Origin: an uncultured Vampirovibrio sp.
GTDB taxonomy: Bacteria > Cyanobacteriota > Vampirovibrionia > Gastranaerophilales > Gastranaerophilaceae
Direction of reading: 5' to 3'
Assembly (NCBI GenBank): GCA_910579975.1
Contig: CAJTWU010000027.1
Span: 1-23,132, forward strand
Length of the DNA stretch: 23,132 nucleotides
This document shows positions 1-7,051 of the stretch, in pieces. The translations under genes and the position numbers were made by a program. Each line of letters starts with the position of its first letter. The first letter of the stretch is position 1. The notes beneath the pieces were generated by a model that had not been told where the DNA came from, searched no databases, and saw only the letters and a program-made list of their open reading frames with translations.

Positions 1-162
1 AGACATACCTACTGCACGAACATGGCAAACAAAGGAATGAACCCGAACACCCTGCAATACATCATGGGACATTCAAACATCACCATGACATTAGGGTATT
101 ACGCACACGGTACTTTCAATTCAGCGAAAGCAGAACTAGAAAGACTGGCTCTTGCTTCTTAA
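1..162 (+). CDS. int: Tyrosine recombinase (Tn916-type integrase), C-terminal end only
   Basis: The reading frame is open from the first base and ends at TAA 160-162, giving 53 residues; the N-terminal part lies outside the window. It begins RHTYCTNMA, which is the second catalytic Arg plus box II of tyrosine recombinases. GHSNITMT (catalytic-box His) follows, then GYYAH, where the second Tyr (codon 100-102) is the expected nucleophile. The C-terminal tail after the tyrosine, with SAKAELERLA, matches my memory of Tn916/Tn1549-type integrases, which cut and join the ends of conjugative transposons. The family gene usually lies at one end of its element and points outward, so an attachment site would be expected just downstream. 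Family assignment is confident; which element it belongs to is not. Confidence 0.9.
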   Translation, partial: RHTYCTNMANKGMNPNTLQYIMGHSNITMTLGYYAHGTFNSAKAELERLALAS

Positions 163-201
163 ATCGGTGATTGTACTACTTATTTACTACTTTTGGTTGC
201 A

Positions 202-306
202 TTTTCATGCTGGTAAATGCCAGCTTATGCAGAGTATCTTCCAAAAGGAAAATGCCGATAAAGCCCTAAAATACAGGCTATACCGACATTTACCAGCTTA
301 TGAAAA
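202..306. repeat. Cluster of direct and inverted short repeats after the integrase
   Basis: The 10-mer CCAGCTTATG occurs at 220-229 and again at 293-302. In addition, 202-219 (TTTTCATGCTGGTAAATG) is nearly the reverse complement of 287-306, apart from a 2-base indel. The first copy also contains its own small dyad (GCTGG/CCAGC at 209-224). Such repeats just outside an integrase gene are what arm-type recombinase binding sites or an element end look like. That role is inferred; the repeats themselves are visible. No convincing gene lies in 163-428. Confidence 0.45.
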
Positions 307-338
307 GATAATCAGAAATTTAGTAAGTTTTTTAACAT

Positions 339-404
339 AAAAACACCCCACAAACATTTTCTAAACTCATAATAGCGAGTTTTAATGTTTATAGGGGTGT
401 TTTT
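339..404. terminator. Long bidirectional terminator-like stem
   Basis: Perfect 11-base arms AAAAACACCCC (339-349) and GGGGTGTTTTT (394-404) enclose an inner imperfect stem (ACAAACATT with AATGTTT, TAAACTC with GAGTTTT). The A-tract on one side and T-tract on the other make it work as an intrinsic terminator on both strands. It lies between the plus-strand integrase end and the minus-strand kinase gene, whose 3' ends converge here. A role as an element-end inverted structure cannot be excluded. Confidence 0.75.
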
Positions 405-428
405 GTTTAATTGGTTGAATTTTATGTA

Positions 429-1760
429 TTATTCGTGATTAGAAATCATCACAAGAGAAATAAAGCAACCATCTATATAATCATTTTTTAGCGTTCCGTC
501 ATATTTCGCAGCGGTTTCCTTAATGTTTTTAATTCCAAAGCCATGCATTGAATCTTTGCTTTCTTTTGTAGTTCTCAATTCTTTTGAATCAATAAACGGA
601 TTTTTGAGAGCAGTATTTATTACCCTAAAAAATACAAATGATTCTTTTTGCCAGATTTCAACTTTTATATTTCTTCCAGCATCTTTTGGTATTTTCATAC
701 AGGCTTCCAAAGCATTATCTATTTGATTAGCAAGTATTGCACATATATCTACAAAAGAAATTGTGAGTTTTGTATTAAGGGAAATCTTATGTATGAATTC
801 AATTCCGTTATTAACAGCTTCATTCATTTTACAATTTATAATCGAATCAATTATTTCATTTCCACTATGGCAGTTCTGTGCTTGTTGATATGAAGCAGAT
901 AATAATTCTTGTGTGTATTTCTTAGCATTTGAATCCTCAGACAGCATACCATCTATAGTTAGAATATGATTTTTAAAATCATGTACTTGCTTACGAATAA
1001 TATCCTGCGTATGTTTTATCTCGGTATAATTCTTTTCCATTAACTCATTTGTAAGCATTATCATTTGAGTTTCTCGTTTTTCATTTTGAAATTTTGCATT
1101 TAAAGAAACAGACACAATAGTAATTATAATTGATAATATTATAAAAAACAAAGACAAAATTACAGCTATTTGCAATGTAATTAAAGAATCAGTTACAATC
1201 ATTTGAGTTAATATTGACATTACAATATACGATAAAGAAGTAATAACTAATATTAAATATAGGCTGCCTTTATTCAATAACTGCAATTTTGAATAAGTTT
1301 TTCTAAAACACAAAAAAATTAATATTTGAAGAGCTTTATCAAGAGTAAGAAAAACCATTCTTGTCGGACCTGTTTCCAATATTAATGGTATACCATTGGA
1401 AATATTCAGAGATTTTCCGATTATCATAATAAGACTATATGATATTAAGTATTCTGTAGCATGAATAAAGAAAAATGTAATAATAACCGAAGTCAATTTA
1501 TTAATAAATGCACCATTTGAAAGAAAGGAAACAACAATAAATGTGTATACCATAGCAATAGCTATCGTAACAAATGAAAATACTTGCCATTGATTCATTA
1601 AAGTTATTATAACTGTATAAACAACAGTGGCTAAAGAATAAAATAAATAATATTTTTTCTTTTCATCTTTTTTTCCACATAAAGCACCTGATACAAATAA
1701 TGCAATTGCCCCCTCAATAAATGTAGCCAATATTTCTGCTGTTTGATATACAATACTCAT
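429..1760 (-). CDS. AgrC-like GHKL sensor histidine kinase
   Basis: About 443 residues. The N-terminal half (to about residue 220) is hydrophobic with six or so membrane segments, as in peptide-pheromone receptors of the AgrC/ComD group. A short coiled linker follows, then HDFKNHI (the phospho-accepting His, near residue 260) with the Asn two turns on that is typical of this group. The GHKL ATPase has an N box (NQIDNALEAC, near 345) and a G box (HGFGIKNI, near 407). An ATG start at 1758-1760 is chosen because AAGGGG lies 12 bases upstream; an in-frame TTG at 1767-1769 is only 3 bases from it. It is the last gene of a minus-strand operon, 18-27 bases after the LytTR regulator, which is its obvious partner. 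The signal sensed is unknown; the small secreted protein encoded at 6740 is a candidate by position only. Confidence 0.92.
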   Translation of the reverse strand: MSIVYQTAEILATFIEGAIALFVSGALCGKKDEKKKYYLFYSLATVVYTVIITLMNQWQVFSFVTIAIAMVYTFIVVSFLSNGAFINKLTSVIITFFFIHATEYLISYSLIMIIGKSLNISNGIPLILETGPTRMVFLTLDKALQILIFLCFRKTYSKLQLLNKGSLYLILVITSLSYIVMSILTQMIVTDSLITLQIAVILSLFFIILSIIITIVSVSLNAKFQNEKRETQMIMLTNELMEKNYTEIKHTQDIIRKQVHDFKNHILTIDGMLSEDSNAKKYTQELLSASYQQAQNCHSGNEIIDSIINCKMNEAVNNGIEFIHKISLNTKLTISFVDICAILANQIDNALEACMKIPKDAGRNIKVEIWQKESFVFFRVINTALKNPFIDSKELRTTKESKDSMHGFGIKNIKETAAKYDGTLKNDYIDGCFISLVMISNHE

Positions 1761-1787
1761 ATTAAACAATATCCCCTTGTGAGTAAA

Positions 1788-2510
1788 TTAATTTTTTTCC
1801 AAGCCCCATCTTTCAACCAATGTTTGTTTAACACTTTGCAATGAGCGTCTGCTGATTGGTAAAACATGTCCATTTGTTAACTTTAAGCTATAGCCATTGA
1901 TTTGAGAAATGTAATCAATATTGACAAAGCAGCTCCTGTCTATAAATAAAAATCTATTATCACCAAGCATATCAAAAAACTCTTTTATACCCCTGTTATC
2001 AGTTATCTCTCCGAGTAAACGAGTTGTTATAACTAATTGTCTTGATATTCTTGTAACGCAAATTATATCTTTATATGGTATTCTCCAATAATCATTATAA
2101 TGATGTAAAGTAATTGTTTTATCATCGACATTGGAAATTTCTGCAACAGCACTGCTTAATGCCTCTTCCATATCTCTTTCAAGATTCATTTTAATAACAT
2201 ATCTTAAAGCTTTTGATTTATAGCCCATCGATGCCATTTCGTCATGAGAGGTAAGAAAAATTATTACAGATGTTTCCGTATATTCCCTGATTTTATCTGC
2301 AAGTTCAAATCCGTTCATATTTGGCATTTCAACATCGAGAATAAAAATATCTGCAATTTTACCATCTTCTATTTCATACATCAACATCTCCGGATTTGAA
2401 AATTCACTGATATTAAAATCAACATGCTTTTTCTTTGAAAATGAAAATAAACAGTCTTTAATCTTTTCAATATCAAATTTACTGTCATCACAAACAGAAA
2501 CATTAAACAT
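1788..2510 (-). CDS. LytTR-family response regulator (AgrA-like)
   Basis: 240 residues. The receiver domain (1 to about 120) has the acidic pair D8-D9, phospho-acceptor D59 in FILDVEMPNMNG, T87 in FLTSHD and a lysine near 107. The C-terminal domain (about 132-235) is a LytTR DNA-binding domain, recognisable by the strand pattern around ITLHHYNDYWRIPYKDI and the RSCFVNID/HVLPISRRS segments. GAGG lies 9 bases before the ATG. The start overlaps the upstream 173-aa gene by 8 bases, so translation is probably coupled. LytTR regulators bind short direct repeats upstream of target promoters. The facing ABC operon is the likely target, though no clean 9-mer direct repeat with the usual spacing was found. 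Confidence 0.93.
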   Translation of the reverse strand: MFNVSVCDDSKFDIEKIKDCLFSFSKKKHVDFNISEFSNPEMLMYEIEDGKIADIFILDVEMPNMNGFELADKIREYTETSVIIFLTSHDEMASMGYKSKALRYVIKMNLERDMEEALSSAVAEISNVDDKTITLHHYNDYWRIPYKDIICVTRISRQLVITTRLLGEITDNRGIKEFFDMLGDNRFLFIDRSCFVNIDYISQINGYSLKLTNGHVLPISRRSLQSVKQTLVERWGLEKN

Positions 2511-3024
2511 TTCCTGCTACCTCACTGTCATTAATTATTTTATAAGCTTTTTTTCTATTTATATCAAAGAAAAACTTATTGGAATCTGCTATAAGTAATA
2601 TATATGTGTCATTATACGTTTTTTTGTTTTTTAAATTTGCATTACTGTTATATACAAATGTGCCTTCTGAATCGTTTTCGATATGCTGTTTTAATTCATT
2701 GCAAACATCTTCAATTGTGGCAGTATGATATTTTGAAGATGACCAGTGAGGAATCATGCGACGAATCCCTTTTTCAGAGTAATCTGTTATGACTTTCGTT
2801 GTTGGAATATTTTCAACAATGCAAGTGACATTTTTATGGTTTATAGCTTCGCAATTTGCAAACAGTTCCAAAAGTTCATAAAAATCGCATCCAACCGTAA
2901 GAAGATCTTTGAAAAAAAGGTCTTTTTCTTTTGTTCTTCCAAAAACCGATAACATTTGGGGATTGTGAGAAAGAATTTTAATTATAACTGTTCGGAATGG
3001 CGTTGCCAATTCTATTTTTTCCAT
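2503..3024 (-). CDS. Unrecognised 173-aa protein, first gene of the two-component operon
   Basis: I do not recognise this family. The protein is soluble-looking, with no signal peptide or membrane helix. It opens with an amphipathic stretch (KIELATPFRTVIIKIL). Its middle has conserved-looking IRRMIPHWSSSKYHTATIED, and its C-terminal third is strand-rich (TYILLIADSNKFFFDI, KKAYKII). AAGGAG lies about 11 bases before the ATG and supports this start. It overlaps the response-regulator start by 8 bases, so it is made with the kinase/regulator pair. An accessory role such as a modulator of the regulator or a second sensor is inferred from operon position only. Confidence 0.7.
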   Translation of the reverse strand: MEKIELATPFRTVIIKILSHNPQMLSVFGRTKEKDLFFKDLLTVGCDFYELLELFANCEAINHKNVTCIVENIPTTKVITDYSEKGIRRMIPHWSSSKYHTATIEDVCNELKQHIENDSEGTFVYNSNANLKNKKTYNDTYILLIADSNKFFFDINRKKAYKIINDSEVAGNV

Positions 3025-3391
3025 ACTAAAAATAACTCCTTAATTTAATTCGTAAAAGATAAACCATATCAAAGTCATTTATAGTATATATAATTGTTTT
3101 AATTAATTGATTGACATTGTTCAAATGGTAACAGATTTTGTATATAATGGTAATTCTTTTTTTATTGAAAAAATGGGCAAATGCCATTTGAACATAAATA
3201 CTGACCGAAAAAACAAAACTAAAATATATGCAGACTATATGTAATATTTTAACATTGTTAGATGATAAACCAAGTAAATTGTTCATCGAAAAGTTCAATA
3301 TGACTAAGTTAAATACAGCACAATTTAATACTTAATATTTTATCATGTATTGGTATTAATAGCAAGTTGTAAATAGAATGGAGGAGTTTTA
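3025..3391. promoter_or_regulatory. Divergent promoter region with inverted repeat over a -35 element
   Basis: This 367-base gap separates the minus-strand regulatory operon from the plus-strand ABC operon. On the plus strand TTCAAA (3120-3125), a 17-base spacer and TATAAT (3143-3148) form a plausible promoter. TGTTCAAATGGTA (3118-3130) covers its -35 and recurs inverted, 12 of 13 bases matching, at 3182-3194. A second weaker start may lie nearer the gene (TTAATA 3332-3337; extended -10 TGGTATTAA 3351-3359). GTTCA-containing words also occur at 3281 and 3293. For the minus strand only a weak TATACT -10 near 3084 is seen. The inverted pair is a candidate operator; which protein binds it is unknown. 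Confidence 0.5.
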
Positions 3392-4180
3392 ATGCTGAAA
3401 GAAGAATTGCTGAAAACATTCAAATCAAAAAAATCATTATTAATATTTTGCTACCTTATAATAGTTGCAATAGCAGACAATGTATGTGGTATATTGCAAA
3501 CAGGAGAATCGGGTGGATATTTCAATGCACACCCCACATATATGTCACTCCTATCCGGACAAAGCGCACTTGTCTTTTATGCATTATTTGTTTGGATTAT
3601 GCCGATAACATTGATTTTACTATATTGTGCAAGATACAACCAAGAGCAAAAAGGTCATTTGCAATATATCTATATTTCAAAGATGGGGAGAAGAAAATAT
3701 TTTCTTTCTAAAATAAATTGCTCGTTTATCGTTTCTGCTGTGTATTCAGCAATTCCATTATTATTGAATTTATTTGTTTCAGTATTATTTTTGCATGGTG
3801 GAACAACATTTGCTGATGTTGAAAATTGGAATGTTGGTGATTTTGGTTTAGGTGGAGAGTTTTCATATTATTGTATTCATCATCCTTATGTAGCATGGTT
3901 TATGTATTTTACAATTGCAATTCTTGTGTTTGGTTTAGTTGGTATTATGTCACAGTGTATTGCTATAATTTCAAAGGATAACAAAATCACGCTAGCAGCT
4001 TCATTTGCTATTTGGATTAGTTTGTTTTCAATCAAATATGATTTAACTATGGCAATTCAACCATTTACAGAATATGGTTATATCTACGGAGTAAAAGCAC
4101 TCGTTATCTTTATGATTTTTGTAATTGCTTCTTTTGTAGGAGCTTGTGTATCTTTGGTGGTGAGAAAAGATGAAGTATAA
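3392..4180 (+). CDS. ABC-2-like six-helix permease subunit
   Basis: 262 residues with about six membrane helices (roughly 14-34, 57-79, 110-134, 167-194, 198-216, 233-256). A cytoplasmic loop after helix 2 reads SKMGRRKYFLSK, like the coupling loop of ABC-2 permeases (basic residues, aromatic, then Lys). There is no ATPase domain. A strong GGAGGAG lies 6 bases before the ATG. It is the first gene of an operon of three such membrane proteins plus one ATPase (5572), resembling the FEG-type immunity exporters of lantibiotic systems. Sequence match to a named family is weak; the call rests on topology and operon. Confidence 0.72.
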   Translation: MLKEELLKTFKSKKSLLIFCYLIIVAIADNVCGILQTGESGGYFNAHPTYMSLLSGQSALVFYALFVWIMPITLILLYCARYNQEQKGHLQYIYISKMGRRKYFLSKINCSFIVSAVYSAIPLLLNLFVSVLFLHGGTTFADVENWNVGDFGLGGEFSYYCIHHPYVAWFMYFTIAILVFGLVGIMSQCIAIISKDNKITLAASFAIWISLFSIKYDLTMAIQPFTEYGYIYGVKALVIFMIFVIASFVGACVSLVVRKDEV

Positions 4181-4895
4181 AACCAATATAATGCGATTCG
4201 CACTATTCAATGTATTGTTTTTATCATTAGATTATGTATATCTTTTTTCAGATTATTTTTCAAATGATTACGAATCCCTAACTATTGCAATTATGGATAA
4301 TTCGGTGGGATATAATAACCTATTCTATATAGCAGGTATAGTTGCAACAGTTATATTTATAATTGATATCAATCATATTATTTCAATTGGTAATTCTGCA
4401 TTGGTTGTTAGAAAAGGTAAAAGTGGTTGTATTAGGTATTTTCTTTTCAAGGTGCTTATTGAAGCTATGTTGATTTCGATAGAATTTGTTGGAGCAGAAG
4501 CATTGATATGTTCAATTAGATTTAAAAGTCAATTGCTGTTTGACACGAATTTTTATCAGTGCTGTATTCTATATGCTGTTTCCTTATTGGGATATTTTGC
4601 AGTTGTTGGAACCACAGAGGTTTTAATTTATGTATTGCTAAATTTCAATAAAGTTAGTTCTATTATTGTTATTGCAATGTTTGTTGGATTGAACTCATTA
4701 ATACTCTGTGGCTTAGATATATCTCCAATATATTATTCTATGTTTATCTCTGAATGGTTTCAGCAAAACAGCTTTAATGTTATTGAATACGCATTTGATT
4801 TGCTAAAATGCATTTGCATTGTTTTAGTAAACTTTTATTTATCTAATATCATCTTTCATAGAAAGGATTTGATATTTAATGAACAAAAAGATTAA
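4170..4895 (+). CDS. Second ABC-2-like permease subunit
   Basis: 241 residues, about six hydrophobic segments (near 8-28, 50-73, 92-114, 127-155, 160-178, 205-225). The cytosolic RKGKSGCIRYFLFK segment matches in position and character the basic loop of the preceding protein, which suggests that the two are distant paralogues. It starts 11 bases inside the upstream gene and ends 17 bases inside the next, so the three permease genes are tightly coupled. Substrate unknown; peptide export or immunity is inferred from the ATPase type and the small secreted proteins downstream. Confidence 0.68.
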   Translation: MKYKTNIMRFALFNVLFLSLDYVYLFSDYFSNDYESLTIAIMDNSVGYNNLFYIAGIVATVIFIIDINHIISIGNSALVVRKGKSGCIRYFLFKVLIEAMLISIEFVGAEALICSIRFKSQLLFDTNFYQCCILYAVSLLGYFAVVGTTEVLIYVLLNFNKVSSIIVIAMFVGLNSLILCGLDISPIYYSMFISEWFQQNSFNVIEYAFDLLKCICIVLVNFYLSNIIFHRKDLIFNEQKD

Positions 4896-5568
4896 AAACT
4901 TAATCATATTTATAATTGCGATTGTCTCCCAAGCAATAATCGCGTTCTTGTGTGAAAATTATATTGGTGTGCCGTTTCAATACGATTTGATTGCAATTAT
5001 TTTTAATATCATTAGCTTTTCTTGTTTAACAACCATTTGCAAAACTGATAGTAAATGTCTATTCTGCAACGAAAGTATAGCAGTGCGCTTTAAAAATAGA
5101 AAAGGGATAATATTTCAAGAAATGAAAAAACGAATATGTTATGTTGGAATATTCGTTTTAGTTAATAATGCTGTGATTCTATTGATTCAAAAAACAGATA
5201 TTATAAATTTCATATATATGATTGTTTTTGAATTTTTAGCATATCTTTTCATTGCTGTTTTTCAAATTTGTTTAGAATTAAAATTCAGTTCAGATATTGG
5301 ATATTTATCAATCATCATTAGTTATATCTCTTTGCTGTTCGCAGGAATAATAATTTTTAATTACTGCAATGAGTTTAATAATTCACTATCTACAATATTA
5401 AAGGCTGTTAATAACTTAAATATCGTTAACTATTTAAGTTTGAATAGAATTCAGCTTTTGGAATGCAATTATATATTGATTATATTTACTCTTATAGGAA
5501 TAGATGTATTCGCATTACTCGTCATACCATTAGCATTAAAAAGAGTAGATATTATAGAAAGGAAATAG
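4879..5568 (+). CDS. Third permease-like membrane protein
   Basis: 229 residues, about six hydrophobic segments (near 6-27, 33-52, 89-107, 110-135, 139-161, 194-220). The RFKNRKGIIFQEMKKR stretch again gives a basic cytosolic loop before helix 3, as in the two proteins before it. AAAGGA precedes the ATG. The gene overlaps the upstream one by 17 bases and is followed 3 bases later by the ATPase gene. Three permease-like proteins to one ATPase is unusual; one may be an accessory or immunity protein rather than part of the pore. Confidence 0.65.
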   Translation: MNKKIKNLIIFIIAIVSQAIIAFLCENYIGVPFQYDLIAIIFNIISFSCLTTICKTDSKCLFCNESIAVRFKNRKGIIFQEMKKRICYVGIFVLVNNAVILLIQKTDIINFIYMIVFEFLAYLFIAVFQICLELKFSSDIGYLSIIISYISLLFAGIIIFNYCNEFNNSLSTILKAVNNLNIVNYLSLNRIQLLECNYILIIFTLIGIDVFALLVIPLALKRVDIIERK

Positions 5569-5571
5569 ATT

Positions 5572-6201
5572 ATGATTATTAATGTTGTGAATTACACAAA
5601 AATTTTGAAAAAGAATACAGTGCTTGAAAACATAAATTGCACCTTTGAATCAGGTCATATTTATGGATTATGTGGCCGAAACGGATGTGGAAAAACGATG
5701 CTGTTAAGAGCAATAGCTGGTTTGATTCTTCCTACAGCTGGATATGTAAGCGTTGACAATAATGTTATCGGAAAAGATATTGAATTTCCTGAATCAATTG
5801 GACTAATAATTGAAAATATGAGTTTGCTTAAAGAATACACAGCATATCAAAACTTAAAGCTATTAGCCAAAATAAAGAAAATTGCAACTGATGAAGATAT
5901 AGAGAACGCCTTATCTGCTGTCGGTCTTGATCATAAAGACAAAAGAGTTGTTAGAAAGTTCTCGCTTGGAATGAAGCAAAAGCTAAATATTGCACAAGCA
6001 ATAATGGAACATCCAAATATTTTGCTTTTAGATGAGCCAACAAACGCACTTGATGAGGATAGTGTAAAAGAAGTCAGAAACCTATTGTTAGAACTTAAAG
6101 AACAAGGCTGTTTAATAATTATCGCTAGTCACAATAAAGATGATATCGATACTCTTTGTGATGAAATAATTGAAATATCAAACGGGAGAATTAAGAAATG
6201 A
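5572..6201 (+). CDS. ABC transporter ATPase, BcrA/LanF type with E-loop
   Basis: 209 residues, a complete but short ABC ATPase. Walker A GRNGCGKT is at 35-42, signature SLGMKQK at 131-137, Walker B LLLDEP with D154-E155, and the switch His is H187 in IASHN. At the Q-loop position the sequence is GLIIENMS, with Glu81 instead of Gln. This E-loop is a known trait of lantibiotic/bacitracin-type (LanF, BcrA) ATPases, which expel antimicrobial peptides from the membrane. The protein ends just after the H-loop region, as such compact ATPases do. It should energise the three membrane proteins encoded immediately upstream. The stop overlaps the next start (ATGA, 6198-6201). Confidence 0.94.
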   Translation: MIINVVNYTKILKKNTVLENINCTFESGHIYGLCGRNGCGKTMLLRAIAGLILPTAGYVSVDNNVIGKDIEFPESIGLIIENMSLLKEYTAYQNLKLLAKIKKIATDEDIENALSAVGLDHKDKRVVRKFSLGMKQKLNIAQAIMEHPNILLLDEPTNALDEDSVKEVRNLLLELKEQGCLIIIASHNKDDIDTLCDEIIEISNGRIKK

Positions 6202-6713
6202 AAAAGGTAGTAAAAATAATTATATTACTAATCTGCGTTACAGCTATTGCAGTTGCAGGAGTTAAGTTTTTTGGAAATTCTAATTCATCTGTTAACAATA
6301 TTCCAGACGGAGAAATTGAGCAAATAGCGATGTGGGAAAGTCCAAAAAGTGATAATGGATGTATTCTAACGCTAACATTCTATAGTAATGATACAGTTAA
6401 TATTGATCGAATGCTTGAATACTCTTCAAACGCATTTTATAAAATAGATGATTTTATGAATTTGGACTATGCATCAAAGCTCATTAGTGAAGAAGCTGAA
6501 TACAGTAGCAAAACTGATGGGTATATAGGAGTAGTTCCTAATGATTGTGTTGGTGTACAGGTTGATGGAACTTTATATAAAAGCCAAGAAGCAGAGGTTG
6601 TTATTAATGATTCAACTGTAAAATTCAAGTATGTTATAGCAGATTTTAAACATGATGATAGTCATAAAATAAGTTTAATAGATGAAAACCGAAGAGAACA
6701 TAAAGTTGATTAG
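6198..6713 (+). CDS. Membrane-anchored or secreted small protein of unknown function
   Basis: 171 residues. An N-terminal hydrophobic segment (about 5-25) follows MKK; no lipobox or clear cleavage site is present, so it is probably a signal anchor. The rest is hydrophilic and acidic, with alternating strands (GCILTLTFYSNDTVNI, VGVQVDGTLYK, EVVINDSTVKFKYVIADF), and looks like a small extracellular beta domain. I do not recognise the family. It is coupled to the ATPase gene by a 4-base overlap with GGGAG upstream, and sits before the secreted-protein gene at 6740. Immunity or processing in the same export system is an inference. Confidence 0.65.
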   Translation: MKKVVKIIILLICVTAIAVAGVKFFGNSNSSVNNIPDGEIEQIAMWESPKSDNGCILTLTFYSNDTVNIDRMLEYSSNAFYKIDDFMNLDYASKLISEEAEYSSKTDGYIGVVPNDCVGVQVDGTLYKSQEAEVVINDSTVKFKYVIADFKHDDSHKISLIDENRREHKVD

Positions 6714-6739
6714 TTTACAAGAATAAAGGAGAATGTATA

Positions 6740-7051
6740 ATGGTTAAAAAGTATTATAAAAAACTAACATCAGTTATTCTTGCTTTAATTGTGATTGCAA
6801 CTGTGTCTGTAACTGGTTTAGTTGCATATGCATATTCTGATAATAATATTTCTTATAATTTTACAATTAAGGCAAGTCAAGCAGCTTCCAAATATTCCGA
6901 AAGGGAATATAGAAACACATATGACAATAGTAATGCATGGAAAGTTAATTTAAGATCTTCTGGTGAAGGTTCAAAAGCAGCTACTAATTTTAGATTGTGT
7001 TTAGCAGATAACTCAGGTGTATCAGCATGGATATTTGAAACCCGAAGTTAA
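6740..7051 (+). CDS. Secreted small protein, DUF2712-like, apparently 3'-truncated
   Basis: 103 residues. MVKKYYKK plus a hydrophobic core and AYA at 29-31 form a classical signal peptide, leaving a mature part of about 72 residues. The start of the mature part (SYNFTIKASQA, then YRNTYDNSNAWKVNLRSSGEGS) matches my memory of the DUF2712 family, small secreted proteins often beside bacteriocin-type ABC transporters. Those proteins are longer; this one stops soon after LCLADNSG, in WIFETRS. The last codons coincide with the start of homology to a relaxase, so the 3' end was probably lost in a rearrangement. AAGGAG lies 8-10 bases before the ATG. It could be the peptide that the operon exports or senses; that is not shown. 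Confidence 0.6.
   Translation: MVKKYYKKLTSVILALIVIATVSVTGLVAYAYSDNNISYNFTIKASQAASKYSEREYRNTYDNSNAWKVNLRSSGEGSKAATNFRLCLADNSGVSAWIFETRS

Noticed and set aside
152..340. 62-codon plus-strand frame after the integrase
   Set aside because: It starts inside the integrase gene, has no ribosome binding site and covers the repeat cluster; no family resemblance.
3026..3298. 90-codon minus-strand frame in the divergent promoter region
   Set aside because: It starts with TTG, has no ribosome binding site, and lies across the promoter and inverted-repeat region; composition looks non-coding.
3281..3310. GTTCA/GTTAA words at 3281, 3293 and 3308 as LytTR binding repeats
   Set aside because: Spacings of 12 and 15 bases do not fit the roughly 21-base period of LytTR direct repeats, and the flanking bases do not match.
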